DNA of 64,000 nt from the NCBI GenBank assembly GCA_943736015.1, contig OX031063.1, positions 1,655,001 through 1,719,000 on the forward strand, read 5' to 3'. Below the pieces are notes generated by a model. The model made no database searches. It was not told the DNA's origin and worked only from the letters and a program-made list of their open reading frames with translations. This stretch comes from Tridacna crocea. Its lineage: Eukaryota > Mollusca > Bivalvia > Cardiida > Cardiidae. This document shows, in pieces, positions 24,257 through 35,784 of this stretch. Position 1 is the stretch's first letter; the number at the start of each line of letters is the position of its first letter. Made by a program: the position numbers and the translations under genes.

Positions 24257-24745
24257 CATCTCCTAATAGACCTCTACCAAGATTGTTCATATGATGTCCC
24301 TGGGGTCAAAACGTGCCCCACCCCGGGGGTCACAAGTTTGTATGATAGGAACAAAGAAGGAAAACTTTAAAATTCTTCTTCTCTGAAACTAGGAGGCGCA
24401 GAGCTTTGATATTTGATATGTAGCATCTCCATTATTTATATGATGCCCCTGGGGTCAAAACTGGCCCCGCACCGGGGGTCACAAATTTGTATAATAGGAA
24501 CAAAGAAGGAAAACTTTAAAATTTTTCTTCTCTGAAACTAGAAGGTGCAGAGCTTTGACATTTGGTATGTAGCATCTCCTAGTGGATGTCTCTGGGTTCA
24601 AAACTGGCCAATCCCTGGGGGTCACAAGTTTGAAACTTAGGAACAAAGAAAGAAAAGTTTAAAATCTTTTTCTCTGAATTTAGAACGTGCAGAGCTTTGA
24701 TATTTGGTATGTAGCATCTCCTAGTGGACCTCTGCCAAGATTGTT
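24257..24745 (+). repeat. Dispersed repeat with about 165-bp monomers (right part)
   Basis: Continuation of the array interrupted at 18510. GTAGCATCTCC landmarks recur near 24423, 24566 and 24714, with GGTCAAAACTGGCC and GGGGTCACAA segments between. Confidence 0.8.
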
Positions 24746-24769
24746 CATATATGGAGCTCGAATGACAAT

Positions 24770-25076
24770 TTCTTTTTGATAAAGCAGAAAACATTGCAAG
24801 GAAAGGGAAAAATGCCGGTGACCAGCATTTTCTCCTTACCTTGCAATATTCTCTGAGCTTTATCTTTCAGGATCATTAAAGCTAGGGCTTGTGTGGTACC
24901 TAGCAGGTTGCAGTTTCATAGTCTGTTTATGAATATATTGCCAAATGATCAAAATTATGTATTTGATTCATTTCTTTTATAGAAAGCAAGTAATTATAAT
25001 CGTATATTTAATTGAAACATTTCTATTGTAATTGTAATTCATTTATTACTTTTCAAAATAACTGAGTCCAAGTCTT
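24770..25076. repeat. Degenerate hairpin-MITE fragment and plain AT-rich DNA
   Basis: 24770-24860 is a hairpin MITE fragment (GAAAACATTGCAAGGAAAGG ... CAGCATTTTCTCC). It resembles the copies at 3040-3110 and 11870-11945. Nothing recognisable follows to 25076. Confidence 0.6.
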
Positions 25077-25089
25077 GTCACATTTTATG

Positions 25090-25400
25090 TAGTTGACCGT
25101 ATTAGGAAATTACCGTAGTTGACCGTAGTTGAATATACTAAACACACTACGATTAAGTAAGGCCAATTACGTGTAACTATGGTTAACTAGGTTCAAACTA
25201 TGATCCAGCACGGTCACAACAACGTAGTTAACCATAACAAAATTTTGAACATGTTCGAAAATTTTGCGCTAAGTACGGGTAAACTGTACGTTCAAACTAT
25301 GTTTATTACTACTTAAAACTACGGTTGACTGTGTTCAACTATGTTCGATACGTTTAACTACGTCTATCTACTGTCATTCCCCACTACGGTCAACTACATA
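25090..25400. repeat. AACTACG/CGTAGTT word cluster, copy 4 (independent)
   Basis: Same word set (GTAGTTGACCG, GGTTAACTA, CTACGGTCAACTACAT) but not collinear with clusters 1-3. It lies outside the tandem units, so the pattern is a repeat in its own right. Confidence 0.7.
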
Positions 25401-25982
25401 AGGTGTGAATACAGCTTAAAGCTTGCCTGTAACGACAATAGATTAATCAGAACGACCAACAGAAGCGAAACAAACTTTTGTATATTTAAAGACGTAGTAG
25501 TATTCAGGAAAAAAAGCCATTCCAGTCATTTTTCAGTACCAGATATTGTTTAAACTACTAGCTAGACAAAATGATTTTGAACTTTTTCTAATTGATAGCA
25601 ATTTAAGATCAAATAACTCAATGTCTTTGATACAGTATAGAACACATACTTTGGAAAGTAGAAAAACGTAGGTTGTAACAACGTGTTCTTCTTCCACAAT
25701 ATAAAAATAATATCTTGATTGAATAGTCCAAAAACCTCTTAATTGCAGAATATCACCAGAGAATCATACATTTTATTTTAATCCTAAAATATTTTAGGTT
25801 CCACAGAAATAGTCAAATAATATCACAAGGTCATAAGCATTTTGAGCATTAACCTGTTACCAAAGCAACCTGAGTTTTGACAGACTTAAGAAGGCATCTT
25901 TTGAAAACTCTGGAAAAAATGCAAATACTGGAAGATATTTTTCTTGTTACCGAGGAAGGTGTAATATATAAGCATTTCAAAC

Positions 25983-26214
25983 CTGCCCAGCTGTAGAAAT
26001 AGTTTTTACCGTGATGCTGCTTGGTGTATTTCTCTCCGTGGTTTGTAATTGATGTCTGAATTGGTGACAGACCGATACAATATTTTCTGTTTTTAAAGAC
26101 TTTTCAATAACATATCCTTTCATGCTAGAAACATTTAATACAACATGAGCAAATACTTTCATAACAGGAAAGTCTAAAATGTCTTTATTTTCCAAAGATT
26201 CTGTGTCATCAAAG
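25983..26214 (-). CDS. Candidate orphan exon, unrecognised
   Basis: Minus-strand open stretch of 232 bp between a plausible acceptor (TTAAACTCAG) and donor (CAG-GTTTGA). It reads FDDTESLENKDILDF ... VFAHVVLNVSSMKGYVIEK ... NTPSSITVKTISTAGQ. The composition looks protein-like and is not simple repeat. No partner exon was found, and it lies antisense inside a large intron of the EGF gene. It may be a captured or dead exon or chance. Confidence 0.25.
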
Positions 26215-26640
26215 CTGAGTTTAATAGCCGTTGTAGATCAAGACCAAACCGCCTGATGTAGTCAGTACAGATGAATATTTGGCTACACAGAACATGCAAA
26301 TTTATACAAATCAGAATGGTTTGTTCTGTTGTAAAATATTAAGGCAACCATACCTCCGAAACTGCAATGATTTGATTTATTTTCCTTTGTGAGAATGTCC
26401 GCATTATCTACATTTGACTCGACATACAAAAGATAAATGGAAAAAAAAATGATAAAAAAATAGATCTAAATTAAAATGTTTATTTTTACCTTTACCACAC
26501 TGTCTGGAATTTCGACAACCCTCAGATAAAAAGCTTTATAAAAATATCGAAGGCAAATGGGAAAAGCTGGCTATCAGCATGCAGTGTTTTATATCCTTTC
26601 ATAGACAATAACCGTTTTTGAAACAAATCCAAGCCATTGT

Positions 26641-26716
26641 GCGCGTGCGCGCGTACAGACATACACACACACCAAACAAACACACACACACACTCACACA
26701 CACACACTCACCACAC
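26641..26716. repeat. (CA)n-rich microsatellite
   Basis: GCGCGTGCGCGCG followed by interrupted CACACA runs. Overlapping ORFs rich in His-Thr or Cys-Val are produced by the repeat. Confidence 0.9.
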
Positions 26717-27289
26717 ATGAGGAAATGGGAGCAATTGCTCTGTGCACAGCATTTTCTCCTTTTTCCGGAATTTTTAACCCATTCACAGACCAAATCCCAT
26801 AACTGGACCGGCATTTAATTGGAATCATGTTCTGAAAAAAAAAAAAAAAAAAAGATTTAAAACATCCCAATGATGCAATATAATAAAAAGAAACTCATCA
26901 TATGTTTGGATAGAAAATTTTTCAATAGCAAAAGTTTTGGCCTAGCTTACACGGACAATACTGGATATCATGGGTTGATACTTTTTTCCAGACGCATTAA
27001 GCCCTTTTTCCCAGATCATGACCCATTGTATTTTCTCCATGAACTTTCAATGGAGGCAACTTAAAGTTTGTGATTTGATGAAGGATTTCAGTTGAGCGGA
27101 CAGTATAGATCATGTATGACAAATTAACACAATAGTATGTAGAAAGTGAAACGCATTGTGATATTGACTAGTCATGAACATACATGTAAATGATGGATTG
27201 TAATAATGCTTCTAAACTAAGCCTTTAAACAGGGTGAAAAATAAAAACTGCAGCCTATCATGAACTAATAACCAAGTGTTTATTTACAG

Positions 27290-27424
27290 CGTGTGATCAT
27301 AACTACTTTGGAAATGTTTGCACACAGAGGTGTTACTGTTTAAACAGCCAATGTGATGTAACGACCGGGATCTGTCCCTCAGGTGGATGTGCAGAAGGAT
27401 ACAAGGGAAACACATGTAGTACAC
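27290..27424 (+). CDS. EGF-repeat membrane protein, EGF exon
   Basis: A 135-bp exon with acceptor TTATTTACAG, donor GTGAGT, and phase 1 at both ends. It encodes one EGF module, (A)CDHNYFGNVCTQRCYC ... GYKGNTCST, with eight cysteines. Joined to 9569-9700 the junction codon is GCG (Ala). It continues the extracellular EGF array. The module is more like the next one (28593-28730) than the tandem-unit modules, as expected for an older part of the array. Confidence 0.85.
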
Positions 27425-27714
27425 GTGAGTATATACAAAATTTTATAAGGTAAGCTGATAGCTTCAATATCTTTATATCGCACCAATCAATTCAAAACAA
27501 TGTCGGACAACATATCAAATAGAGCCAAAATGATGTTATTTGTCTTTTAAATGGTAGAGAACACTGTTAAAACATTGTGGAAAAAAGGAGTAATTGCTTG
27601 ATTTTTCAGCAAAACATTTTTCATCAGAATTTGTCAATTCTTGGGATTGCTTTATCAAGTGCTAAACTATTGATAAAACTCTCAAACGTTTAACTATTTA
27701 CCTTATTACAAATG

Positions 27715-27965
27715 TTTAGACTGATCCAAACGGAAAGCATTCACAGGCAACAAACTTAAAGTAGCTCAAATGATGGTTTCTGTCCTTGATTGGGTAGAAA
27801 ACATTGTAGGAAAAGAAGAAAATGATGGTTACAAGCAAGTTCCTTATTTCTCACAATGTTTTCATAAGGATTCTTTCTTAGGTCATTTAATGTCGGAATC
27901 GTATGGCAAAGACTTCAGGATTTTGACTGCCTCATATGATAAAGATACAGGTGGTTTTATAGAGA
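27715..27965 (-). mobile_element. Hairpin MITE, degenerate reverse copy
   Basis: AGACTGATCCAAACGGAAAG on the left, then GGGTAGAAAACATTGTAGGA, a damaged hairpin and TCTCACAATGTTTTC. The TTAA ends are lost. It lies in the intron after exon 27290-27424. Confidence 0.55.
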
Positions 27966-28592
27966 GATAAAAGGAAAACAGTTGAGATACACTTGAGTAT
28001 AATTATAGTTGTAAATGTTATGTATCAGACAGTTGCTTGGACATTACTAATGACTTTTGTTTGCCACATATATCAGAATACAAACATTTATAATGGTGCA
28101 CGTGAAAAAAATTACAGGGTACGATCTTTCCCGCGATTGAAAAGACGTCCACTGTAGATATAAGTGTTGTGCACTTGAATATGTATTTACTCTTCACCAG
28201 ACGACACCATTTTCGAATCCTCTAACTTGAGAGCATTTGCAGGAAACAAACACATGTGGCCCATTTGATCAGATTTAAATCGAAAAAGGAATGTTGAAAA
28301 AGGAGATACTCAATTAGACGTATTTTGTTTAAAAAAAAATAGCTTCTTTTAAGTGGCTTATTTCAGTAGTCTAATGTCAACTTATAGTTGAAATGTGATA
28401 AAAGACTAAATATTACTTGTACAAGCCTTACACATCATTGTTTAGCTTTTTAATTTTGCAAATTAGACAGGGTTTCATGTACAAGTAGAAAAAATATTAA
28501 AGAATGTTTATGTACATAATTTATTGATTTGGATAATTGCAAGGGCAGATTGGCATTGTTTATTACATTTGGATCATCTATCTTTTAAGCAG

Positions 28593-28730
28593 CATGTGAT
28601 AAAGGAAAGTTTGGCGAAAAATGTGCTAACAGCTGTGGAAATTGTTATCAACAAGACACATGTGATGCTGTAACAGGACTCTGTACACACAACTGTTCAG
28701 CAGGGTATACTGGGACATACTGTAAAGAAG
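28593..28730 (+). CDS. EGF-repeat membrane protein, EGF exon
   Basis: A 138-bp exon with acceptor TTTTAAGCAG, donor GTTTGT, phase 1-1. It encodes CDKGKFGEKCANSCGNC ... CSAGYTGTYCKE with eight cysteines in MEGF/laminin-type spacing. It extends the extracellular EGF array in frame. The donor lacks the usual GTRAGT consensus, so it may be spliced less efficiently, but phase and length fit the neighbouring exons exactly. Confidence 0.85.
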
Positions 28731-29687
28731 GTTTGTACAAAATTATTGATATTTCATTCGGTAATTTACTCAGACGTGTTTACTGGATTCAATGACGGTA
28801 ACCATTTATCAGTTCTCATTTACAATGAGAGAAGATGGCATAAATTTTTGACCAATTCTTCTAATGAGTTGATTCGATAAGGTTTTTTCATCTTCATCTT
28901 TTAATCAGTCGACTCAATGGGCCTGTTTTTCCCAACGTCTTTTTCAGTAGACGAATTGGTATCCTACCATGGAAGAATACATTTGATAATTTCTAATTTT
29001 TTTTTTCAATTTGGACAGGTTTAAAGCTTTATATCGATAATTAAGTTAGTGTCCATGACATAATATTATTTACCTTAAACGACGTTCAACCCCTTTATCT
29101 TGATTTTCCATGTTTCAAATACAGTGGGTATCAAGTAATTTCTAATTGGCCGTTTTAATAGTATGCTGTCTGTAGTATCAGCCAAAAGCTTATGCCTCGA
29201 GCTGATGCCATATACATGTACCTCAGATCTGTCTGTAGGTCAATACGGACATGCTTGATTAATGGGTATGGTATTGTCATATATATATAGGTAACCCTTT
29301 TGGATTTTTATATTGGCTCCGTCACGTTTTTCTTAAGCGTATGTTTTACTGGTTGTGTTTTCTTGTATAGGCTGAGTTGGCTGACATTTACTGAGTTTTT
29401 CATTTGGTTTTGCCATACAAATGCAATAACACAGTTTGTTAATCAATAATCAGCTGCAAATTTTGTCATAGTCCTGAGGTAATATTCTCAGCAATATTAA
29501 CAATATTTTTTCCTATTTCAACAATGCTTGTAACCTTTCAGAAATAAATCTAATTATTTAATCCGTTTGTAATTTGTCGTCTGCAATTTTTTTTTTTCAG
29601 TTTGATCAGTCTGAAATATTGTTTTGTGGTAAATAATTACTACCTATGCGAATTTTGAAATTCTTAAATATTTTTTTTCCTTCACAG

Positions 29688-29825
29688 CCTGTCCAGTCGG
29701 CAAATTTGGGAGAAACTGTATATTTTCATGTGGTAACTGTCTCAATAACACTATCTGCTCCAGATTTGATGGATCATGTGACGCTGGCTGCGAACTTGGA
29801 TATAAACCTCCATTTTGTCAGCAAG
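29688..29825 (+). CDS. EGF-repeat membrane protein, EGF exon
   Basis: A 138-bp exon with acceptor CCTTCACAG after a T-rich tract, donor GTATAA, phase 1-1. It encodes CPVGKFGRNCIFSCGNC ... CELGYKPPFCQQ with eight cysteines. It is the penultimate EGF module before the membrane. Confidence 0.87.
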
Positions 29826-30196
29826 GTATAATGTCTTCCTAATTAACAGAACGTTGCGTCTGTTCAACAACATTCTAAAACATAAATGTATAAATGTGTA
29901 TCATGAAGATGAAGAAACTCTCCATTTGCCACAGTGTTTGTATTTCCTGATTCTGAAATAAATATGACTACTGTAATACAATCATAAATATCTTTGTACC
30001 TACCCTTTTAGCATGGTTTATTTTAAAGTTAAATTTTACATATTTGCCTTCAATTTTGGCCACCAACAACATATGCTTTGGAAAAGTTTCCTGAATGAGC
30101 ATTATATTAAAAAGAACCTTACGTACTTCATGCTGCCGTTACTTATTTACATAAATGAAAAAAACACCCATAAATACCGCTAATCTTTAACTCCAG

Positions 30197-30334
30197 AATG
30201 CAAGGATAGAACTTATGGGTTGAAGTGCAATGCAGGGTGTGGAAGGTGTTTAAACGGGGAAACCTGAGATAAAAGAAATGGAATTTGCAGTCAATGTGAG
30301 CATGAATATATGGAACCTCTGTGTAAAGTGCCCC
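30197..30334 (+). CDS. EGF-repeat membrane protein, EGF exon with TGA at a conserved cysteine
   Basis: A 138-bp exon with acceptor ACTCCAG, donor GTAAAT, phase 1-1, the same length as the two exons before it. It encodes ECKDRTYGLKCNAGCGRC, then NGET-stop-DKRNGICSQC and a PLCK end. Codon 30265-30267 is TGA exactly at the fifth of the eight cysteines (TGT or TGC to TGA is one base). If translated, the protein would end before its membrane segment. Because the exon is symmetric, skipping it restores the frame. A recent null allele, exon skipping that yields a shorter receptor, an assembly error and a secreted form are all possible. Confidence 0.8.
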
Positions 30335-30770
30335 GTAAATAGGCCATTCGTCATAGTGTCGAGTCTTTGATAAAAAATGCATTTAACTGACCCTTACAAC
30401 ACTAAGTAAAGCTAAGGTTGTACTAAAAGACAATAAAGATCACACAGCTTTTTGAAGACATGTCGGGAGCGTTTGTCTTTTAATGTTCAATCTGATCTAG
30501 GATTAGCAAAGTATTTTTGATAGTCCGGTAATAAACCCTTTGAAATTACAGTGTTTAGGGCTTTTCCTATATTATGCATTTTCGTAACTCAATATGTAAG
30601 AACAATTGGGTATTGTAATCTAAAAAAATATTTTGAATATCTTACGAAATACCATTAAGTGTAGATCCACGATAACACTGCAAGTTATGTGCTATCAGGT
30701 ACTGAACTACGTTTTCTACAGAATTACTTAATATGTCCTAATCTCACTTGATATTATCCTTCTATCGCAG

Positions 30771-30903
30771 AGAATGCAGAATATAAGGCTCGGTGTCCTG
30801 AGGTTAAGAGCTACCAACTTGCAACAGCCGTCGTCGGAACAGTCGCCGTTGTTGCAATCATCGGAAACGTGGTGGCTGCAATCTGTTATATGAATCACCA
30901 CAG
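30771..30903 (+). CDS. EGF-repeat membrane protein, transmembrane exon
   Basis: A 133-bp exon with acceptor CTATCGCAG and donor GTACAG; phase 1 in, phase 2 out. A short juxtamembrane part (ENAEYKARCPEVKSYQ) leads into a hydrophobic helix of about 25 residues (LATAVVGTVAVVAI ... AAICYM) and a basic HHR stop-transfer. It makes the protein a type I single-pass membrane receptor. Confidence 0.87.
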
Positions 30904-31787
30904 GTACAGACACTGCTATATGAAATCCTGAAATTCCCTTGCATTTATGCAATAAATCATTATGGAATATTAGGGCAATGATTCCTAGTGCTTAAGCAAA
31001 ACAACTTTTCTACGATTTGGATTGGAATTGACAACAGCATGGTTGTCGTTGTTGAATCTGAATAGATTGTTTGAAACAAAGTGTTTCAATATGCTTATCC
31101 TCACATTTAGATATTTCCATATGCACTTTTGGATAGTCTGCCGCACTGCAATCTCTCCAGTTTTTCTTAGGTATTAAAATTAACATTGAGTTCAAAGGAC
31201 ACAATTAGTATGGGAACAGTCATCGAGGATGGCGTTAAGCGAACTTAGCCGTATACACGGTAATTTATTACTATATTTTGAGGCTCAGTATGTTTCTGTA
31301 TGTGTATCTGCACCATTGTTGCAGCTGATGTGGATTTTGATCAGACTGAACTGAACGGCTGTAATAATACATAGAAACGGAAATGCTAAAAACTATTTTT
31401 TGTCGTATAAGTATCCAAGATTGGTTTTATTTTCTTCTGCAATCCGACTGGACCAATATCAGATTGCATAGCGTATGCAGTCTGATCTTTAATCTATTTT
31501 TCCTCCAAAAAAAGAGCATTACCAATTATATGAATTCACTTCTTTCTCAAAGGTTAAGATATCAATTAAATAGATGGCCTTCAAATTCGGAATTGCAAAG
31601 GAATTAAGAATATTGGTGAAAATGGGGCCCTTGTATCACATGTCCGGATTTATAAGTTTTCTTTGTTCTCTTGTTGTAAACAAAGTCCTGAAAAGGCACC
31701 TAGGGTATATTCTAAGTATTCTTGCAAATCAGTTCGCTTGTTTGGTGGGGTGCTAAAACAGTATTTATTGCATCCTTTGTTCTTCAG

Positions 31788-31941
31788 GAGAAAGCACAGA
31801 GAGGGACCGATACAAAGTCAACCCGACATCAGCAATCAGTACGAGCTGGCTAATCGAGGCGCCTTTGAAACTGAACATCAATACGGACAAACAGCACCAG
31901 TTTATGAAGAGCCCGAAGCGCCTTATGAAATTCCAAAGTAG
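31788..31941 (+). CDS. EGF-repeat membrane protein, cytoplasmic tail and stop
   Basis: Terminal coding exon (acceptor TTCTTCAG, phase 2) ending in TAG at 31939-31941. The first codon is completed across the intron as AGG. The tail of about 51 residues is basic next to the membrane (RRKHR) and carries four tyrosines: NQYELA, HQYGQT, VYEEPE and PYEIPK. YEEP and YEIP fit the YxxP form known to bind Crk/Nck-type SH2 domains, and YELA resembles YxxL signals of engulfment receptors. That is inference from motif only. The tail is much shorter than in vertebrate MEGF10. Confidence 0.87.
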
Positions 31942-32281
31942 TCTGACTTTACTTTCTGGTTGCGTTAGGTGGACATTATTACACCTGCAATTTTAGCTTT
32001 CGACATAAATATACACATGTACATTAAGCAGGCTTTTCAAAACATTAAAAAATACAAGTTCCAGCCAACAATTTAATGGAAAACATTTGGACTTTACAAA
32101 ATGTTTTCTACCGGAAAAGACAATGTAAGTTTGCACGTTTAGCAAATGAAGAAACTGTGTGCATCTAGTTATGTCCACAGACTAAATGTTCTATTTTATT
32201 CATGTTTCAGTTACCAACTGGTCATAGCCGGTAATAAGTGATGTAATTACTAGAATATCCTGGAATCATTGTAATTACTAG

Positions 32282-32287
32282 AATAAA
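32282..32287 (+). terminator. Likely polyadenylation signal of the EGF gene
   Basis: AATAAA about 340 bp after the stop codon. Further AATAAA hexamers follow nearby, so alternative 3' ends are possible. Confidence 0.5.
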
Positions 32288-32399
32288 ACGGCATTGGGAA
32301 GTGAATTAAGTATATTAGGTTGAAACGAAATTAATAAAAACATTATAAATTTTGAAATGATGTACATTATTAACAGTAGAATGCAAAATATAATGAAGT

Positions 32400-34879
32400 T
32401 AAAAATGCAAAAGGTTTAAATCTGATGAGCATGCTTATTAATATTTGACAGAAATATAGCTGTAGATACTCTTGAAGCGTTTATAAAAGTACTTTTAGCT
32501 CCAGGCCTTTGCACTTTTCGTCAATGATATCTACCTATCCATTTGACAACATATGCATCCCATGATATTATGTCTCTTTTCATTGCCAGGTTGATATTAA
32601 ATAAAGTTTTATTTATATGGTTCAACTGTATTCAAAAGACTTTTTGTAATTGTACATACACTGTTTATACAGATCTTTATAGTTATGATTCAGATGAAAT
32701 CCAAACTCAGCTGTTGCAACCAACTTTTCCGCATTTCATACTCATATTTCTGTACAAATCAACTACACTATTGTTAAGGTTGACACATTATAACGTGTGT
32801 CACTTTTGTTAAATTAAGAAAAATGAAACAAAACATATATAATGAGTTTGGAAAAGTGTATTAGTTAGAAGTTCAAAAGTATTTAAATATCGATCAAGGA
32901 AAGGTTAATTGATGTGTTAATATGGCTGACAGAACGCAAAAAGTGATACTCAAGAATTTAGGGCAGCAACAGGATATCCGAAAACCTAGAAAATAAAAAC
33001 TCAATGAATTTGAGTTACGTAAAAGTCGTGTTCGTTGCCAAATGACATGTGTTACGGTCTGGCATGGCTGCTGCTTGATATAGGTACGCCTGCTGATCGT
33101 ATAATAAGGAAGCTATTTTCCGCCAATACTATAACAAAACGCCAGCCGACGAACATGCTGTCTTGTGTACACACTTTCAAGAACGAAACATTCATTTGAC
33201 ACATTCCTAAACCTTGCCTGCCGGTCTGTGAAGTTGACAGAGAACCTTGACTCATTTGTATATTGACCTGGAGTCTAGTAATTTAAGGCCCAAATGATAT
33301 AATGTGTTATTTTGTCCAAATATGTACAGGTCATCTCAATGGGCTTTACACTTAGAGGTGAGGACATTCAGAATGTTTTGTCATTTTTGACAGGGTCGAT
33401 CAAAGATCATTGATCAGAGTTAATGATTTTTGCAATTTCATTGTAAACTAGATCTACGTTGGCTGTAAAAAACATAGTTGTGAAAGTCGATACAGGGTTC
33501 ATACACTGAACAAACTTTACGCTAAGGTCTGTAACATTATTGCTTCAAATTATATAAGTACAGGGTAAAACTAAAAATCTCTCGTCTCAAAGTTTCAAAA
33601 AGTTAATCTTTGCATGATTCTTTAACAAGACTTTAGTGGTGTTAGTTTGGCGTTTCTCAGTGTTCTTTGTTGTTCCTATTTTTCGGGTTAATAACATCTG
33701 CAGTTTATGATAATTGCTTACGTTTTTTTGGCTCCTTTATTCTTTTTGTACCAGTAAATGTTTAATGTAAATGTACATCTGATGTATTTAAACTTTTTCA
33801 TTTAATGAAATATTCATACTTTGCCATTGCTACAGACGATACTTCATTCCATTGCTTCTATGATTGTAAGCAAAAACTACTTCTTCTCTGAATTCGTTCA
33901 TTTTGTTCATTGTGTACATACATATCCCATTGAAAATGTTATTACTTCGTTAAATAATGTATTGTGCATTATCTTTATATAGACATGTATATAACAATTT
34001 AACAATCTTGATATTAACAAGGTGCTGCTTCAGAGATGCTATCTCTCAAATCTATTAATGGATAGATAAATTCGTCAAAAAAACATGAACCGAAACTTAT
34101 TTTCGCCTCAAATCATAGTAAAGTCCAAATTAGTAAACGACCTGTTTATAATATAAAAGTAAATTTCATTATTTCCATGTAGAAATGTGGCTATTATTAT
34201 GACTTCTATGATATGTAAACGTGCAGTCTGTACAAGCTCCAGTCAAAGACAGAAAAAAAGAATTTTCAAACTAGAACAAGTCCTAACATGTCGCATTTTC
34301 TGTTTGTTTACATCGATGATCGTTGTTATGTCCTCAGCGACAAAATAGCGACGTAAACACCACATGATCATTCAAGGCGTTACCACAAAACCTTGACTCA
34401 CTTGATCGTTTTCCCCATTCTAGGCTTGAAAAACGTAAAATTATCGACATTGTAAACAGAAACGACGGTACAGGCTGATCTTTGCTTATTCATTTATCAT
34501 CAATACAGGAAGAGTTTACTACATCTAAATAAGACAACAGGTTCAGAACGAGCAATCTTACTCTCCGATGACATAACCAGTAAACAATAGTCCTATGTAC
34601 TACGTCATAGTACTAATGAGATGCAATGTTATCACGTGACGTTCTTGAACACCTATTTCGAATATACACGAACGATAACGAAGGTTGTCTCAATCAATAG
34701 CGTTCCTGAAATCTACGGGCCTTCTTCGCGCATTCTCGCGCATGTATATCATTGGCAACCGCAACCAATGCAGTAACTGACACGTTCGAGTTTTCTCCGA
34801 TCTTAAACATGTGTGTTGTGATGTGTTATCCGATAAAAACAAATACAGTCTAAGCATATCCATAGCTAATTATTTTATT
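32400..34879. other. Intergenic, no gene recognised
   Basis: AT-rich DNA without convincing exons. The small ORFs present lack splice support or family resemblance. No clear repeat was recognised. Confidence 0.5.
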
Positions 34880-35380
34880 AGCTCCACTGGCCGAAGGCCA
34901 GCGAGCTATTGTCATGGCGTTGTGTCCGTCGTGCGTCCGTCCGTCCGTCCGTTCGTTCGTTCGTTCGTCCGTCCGTTCGTCCGTGCGTGCGTCCGTAAAC
35001 TTTTTCTTTAAAAAACTTCTCCTCAGAAACTATTGACTGGATTTTTACCAAATTTCACAGGAATGTTTCTTAGGTCGTCCTCTTTCAAATTCCTTCAAAT
35101 AAGTGTGTTCCATGAATAATTCTGGTTGCCATGGCAACCAAAGTAAAAAACCTTTAAAAATCTTCTCCTCCCAAACCGCTAATTGGATAGCATTATTGTT
35201 TTGCAGGAATGTTCCTTAGATAGAGGTCTACAGAATTCCTTATAAAAAAAAGATCCGTCAAAAAACATGGCTTTTATGAGAGACTCATTTTCCTTTTATG
35301 CTATAAAGTAAAATCTTTGAAAAATTTCTTCTCTCAAACTACTTGTTTTGATTTCATTGTTGTATTGAAGGTTAGTTCCA
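34880..35380 (+). repeat. Dispersed repeat with AGCTCCACTGG head and TCCG/TTCG microsatellite
   Basis: Begins TTAGCTCCACTGGCCGAAGG. A tetranucleotide run at 34924-34996 mixes TCCG and TTCG. The body contains CAGGAATGTTYCTTAG and GGTTGCCATGGCAACC. It belongs to the same broad family as 17911, 37546 and the reverse fragment near 51660-52115. Confidence 0.7.
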
Positions 35381-35388
35381 ATGGTGGT

Positions 35389-35612
35389 AAGTCTTTACCA
35401 TACAATCCTGACTTTTAAGGACCCTAAAGAAGAAGTCTTTGGAAAACACTCTTGGAAAAGGAGAAAATGCTGGTAATCAGCATTTTCTCCTTTTCCCTCA
35501 GTTTTTTCTACTCTATCAAAGAGAGAAATCATTTCATCAATGTTTAATTTGTTGTCTGCAAATGCTCTCAGTTTGGTCAATTCCCAAGTTTTGTCGTTTG
35601 GTAAAGAGTTAA
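35389..35612 (+). mobile_element. TTAA-type hairpin MITE
   Basis: Left end CTTTACCATACAATCCTGAC, perfect hairpin GGAGAAAATGCTGGTAATC / CAGCATTTTCTCC, then TTGTCTGCAAATGCTCTCAG and right end TTTGGTAAAGAGTTAA. TTAA is kept on the right only. Confidence 0.8.
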
Positions 35613-35784
35613 AGATGGTTGCTTTACATAATCTATAATCCTTTTCATATAAACCAAGGGAAACTCTGCACTTTGATTAGTTCTGGTAAAGGTTTGTTGA
35701 CCTACTGGTGACCCAGTACAGAGAGGGACAGGGCTTTACTGTTGTGACAAGGCATTTTGTTATCCAATCAAACTGATCCCTGAC

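Noticed and set aside
26522-26818. Cys/Val- and His/Thr-rich ORFs on both strands
   Set aside because: Generated by the CA/GT microsatellite at 26641-26716.
30265-30267. TGA read as selenocysteine in place of cysteine
   Set aside because: EGF cysteines form structural disulfides, and Sec there has no precedent that I know of. No SECIS-like element was identified after the stop at 31941. A plain nonsense change or error is simpler.
33052-33255. 67-codon minus ORF
   Set aside because: Isolated, no splice partners, no recognisable motif.
34811-35011. ORF ending in repeated Arg-Pro-Ser-Val
   Set aside because: Translation of the TCCG/TTCG microsatellite in a dispersed repeat.
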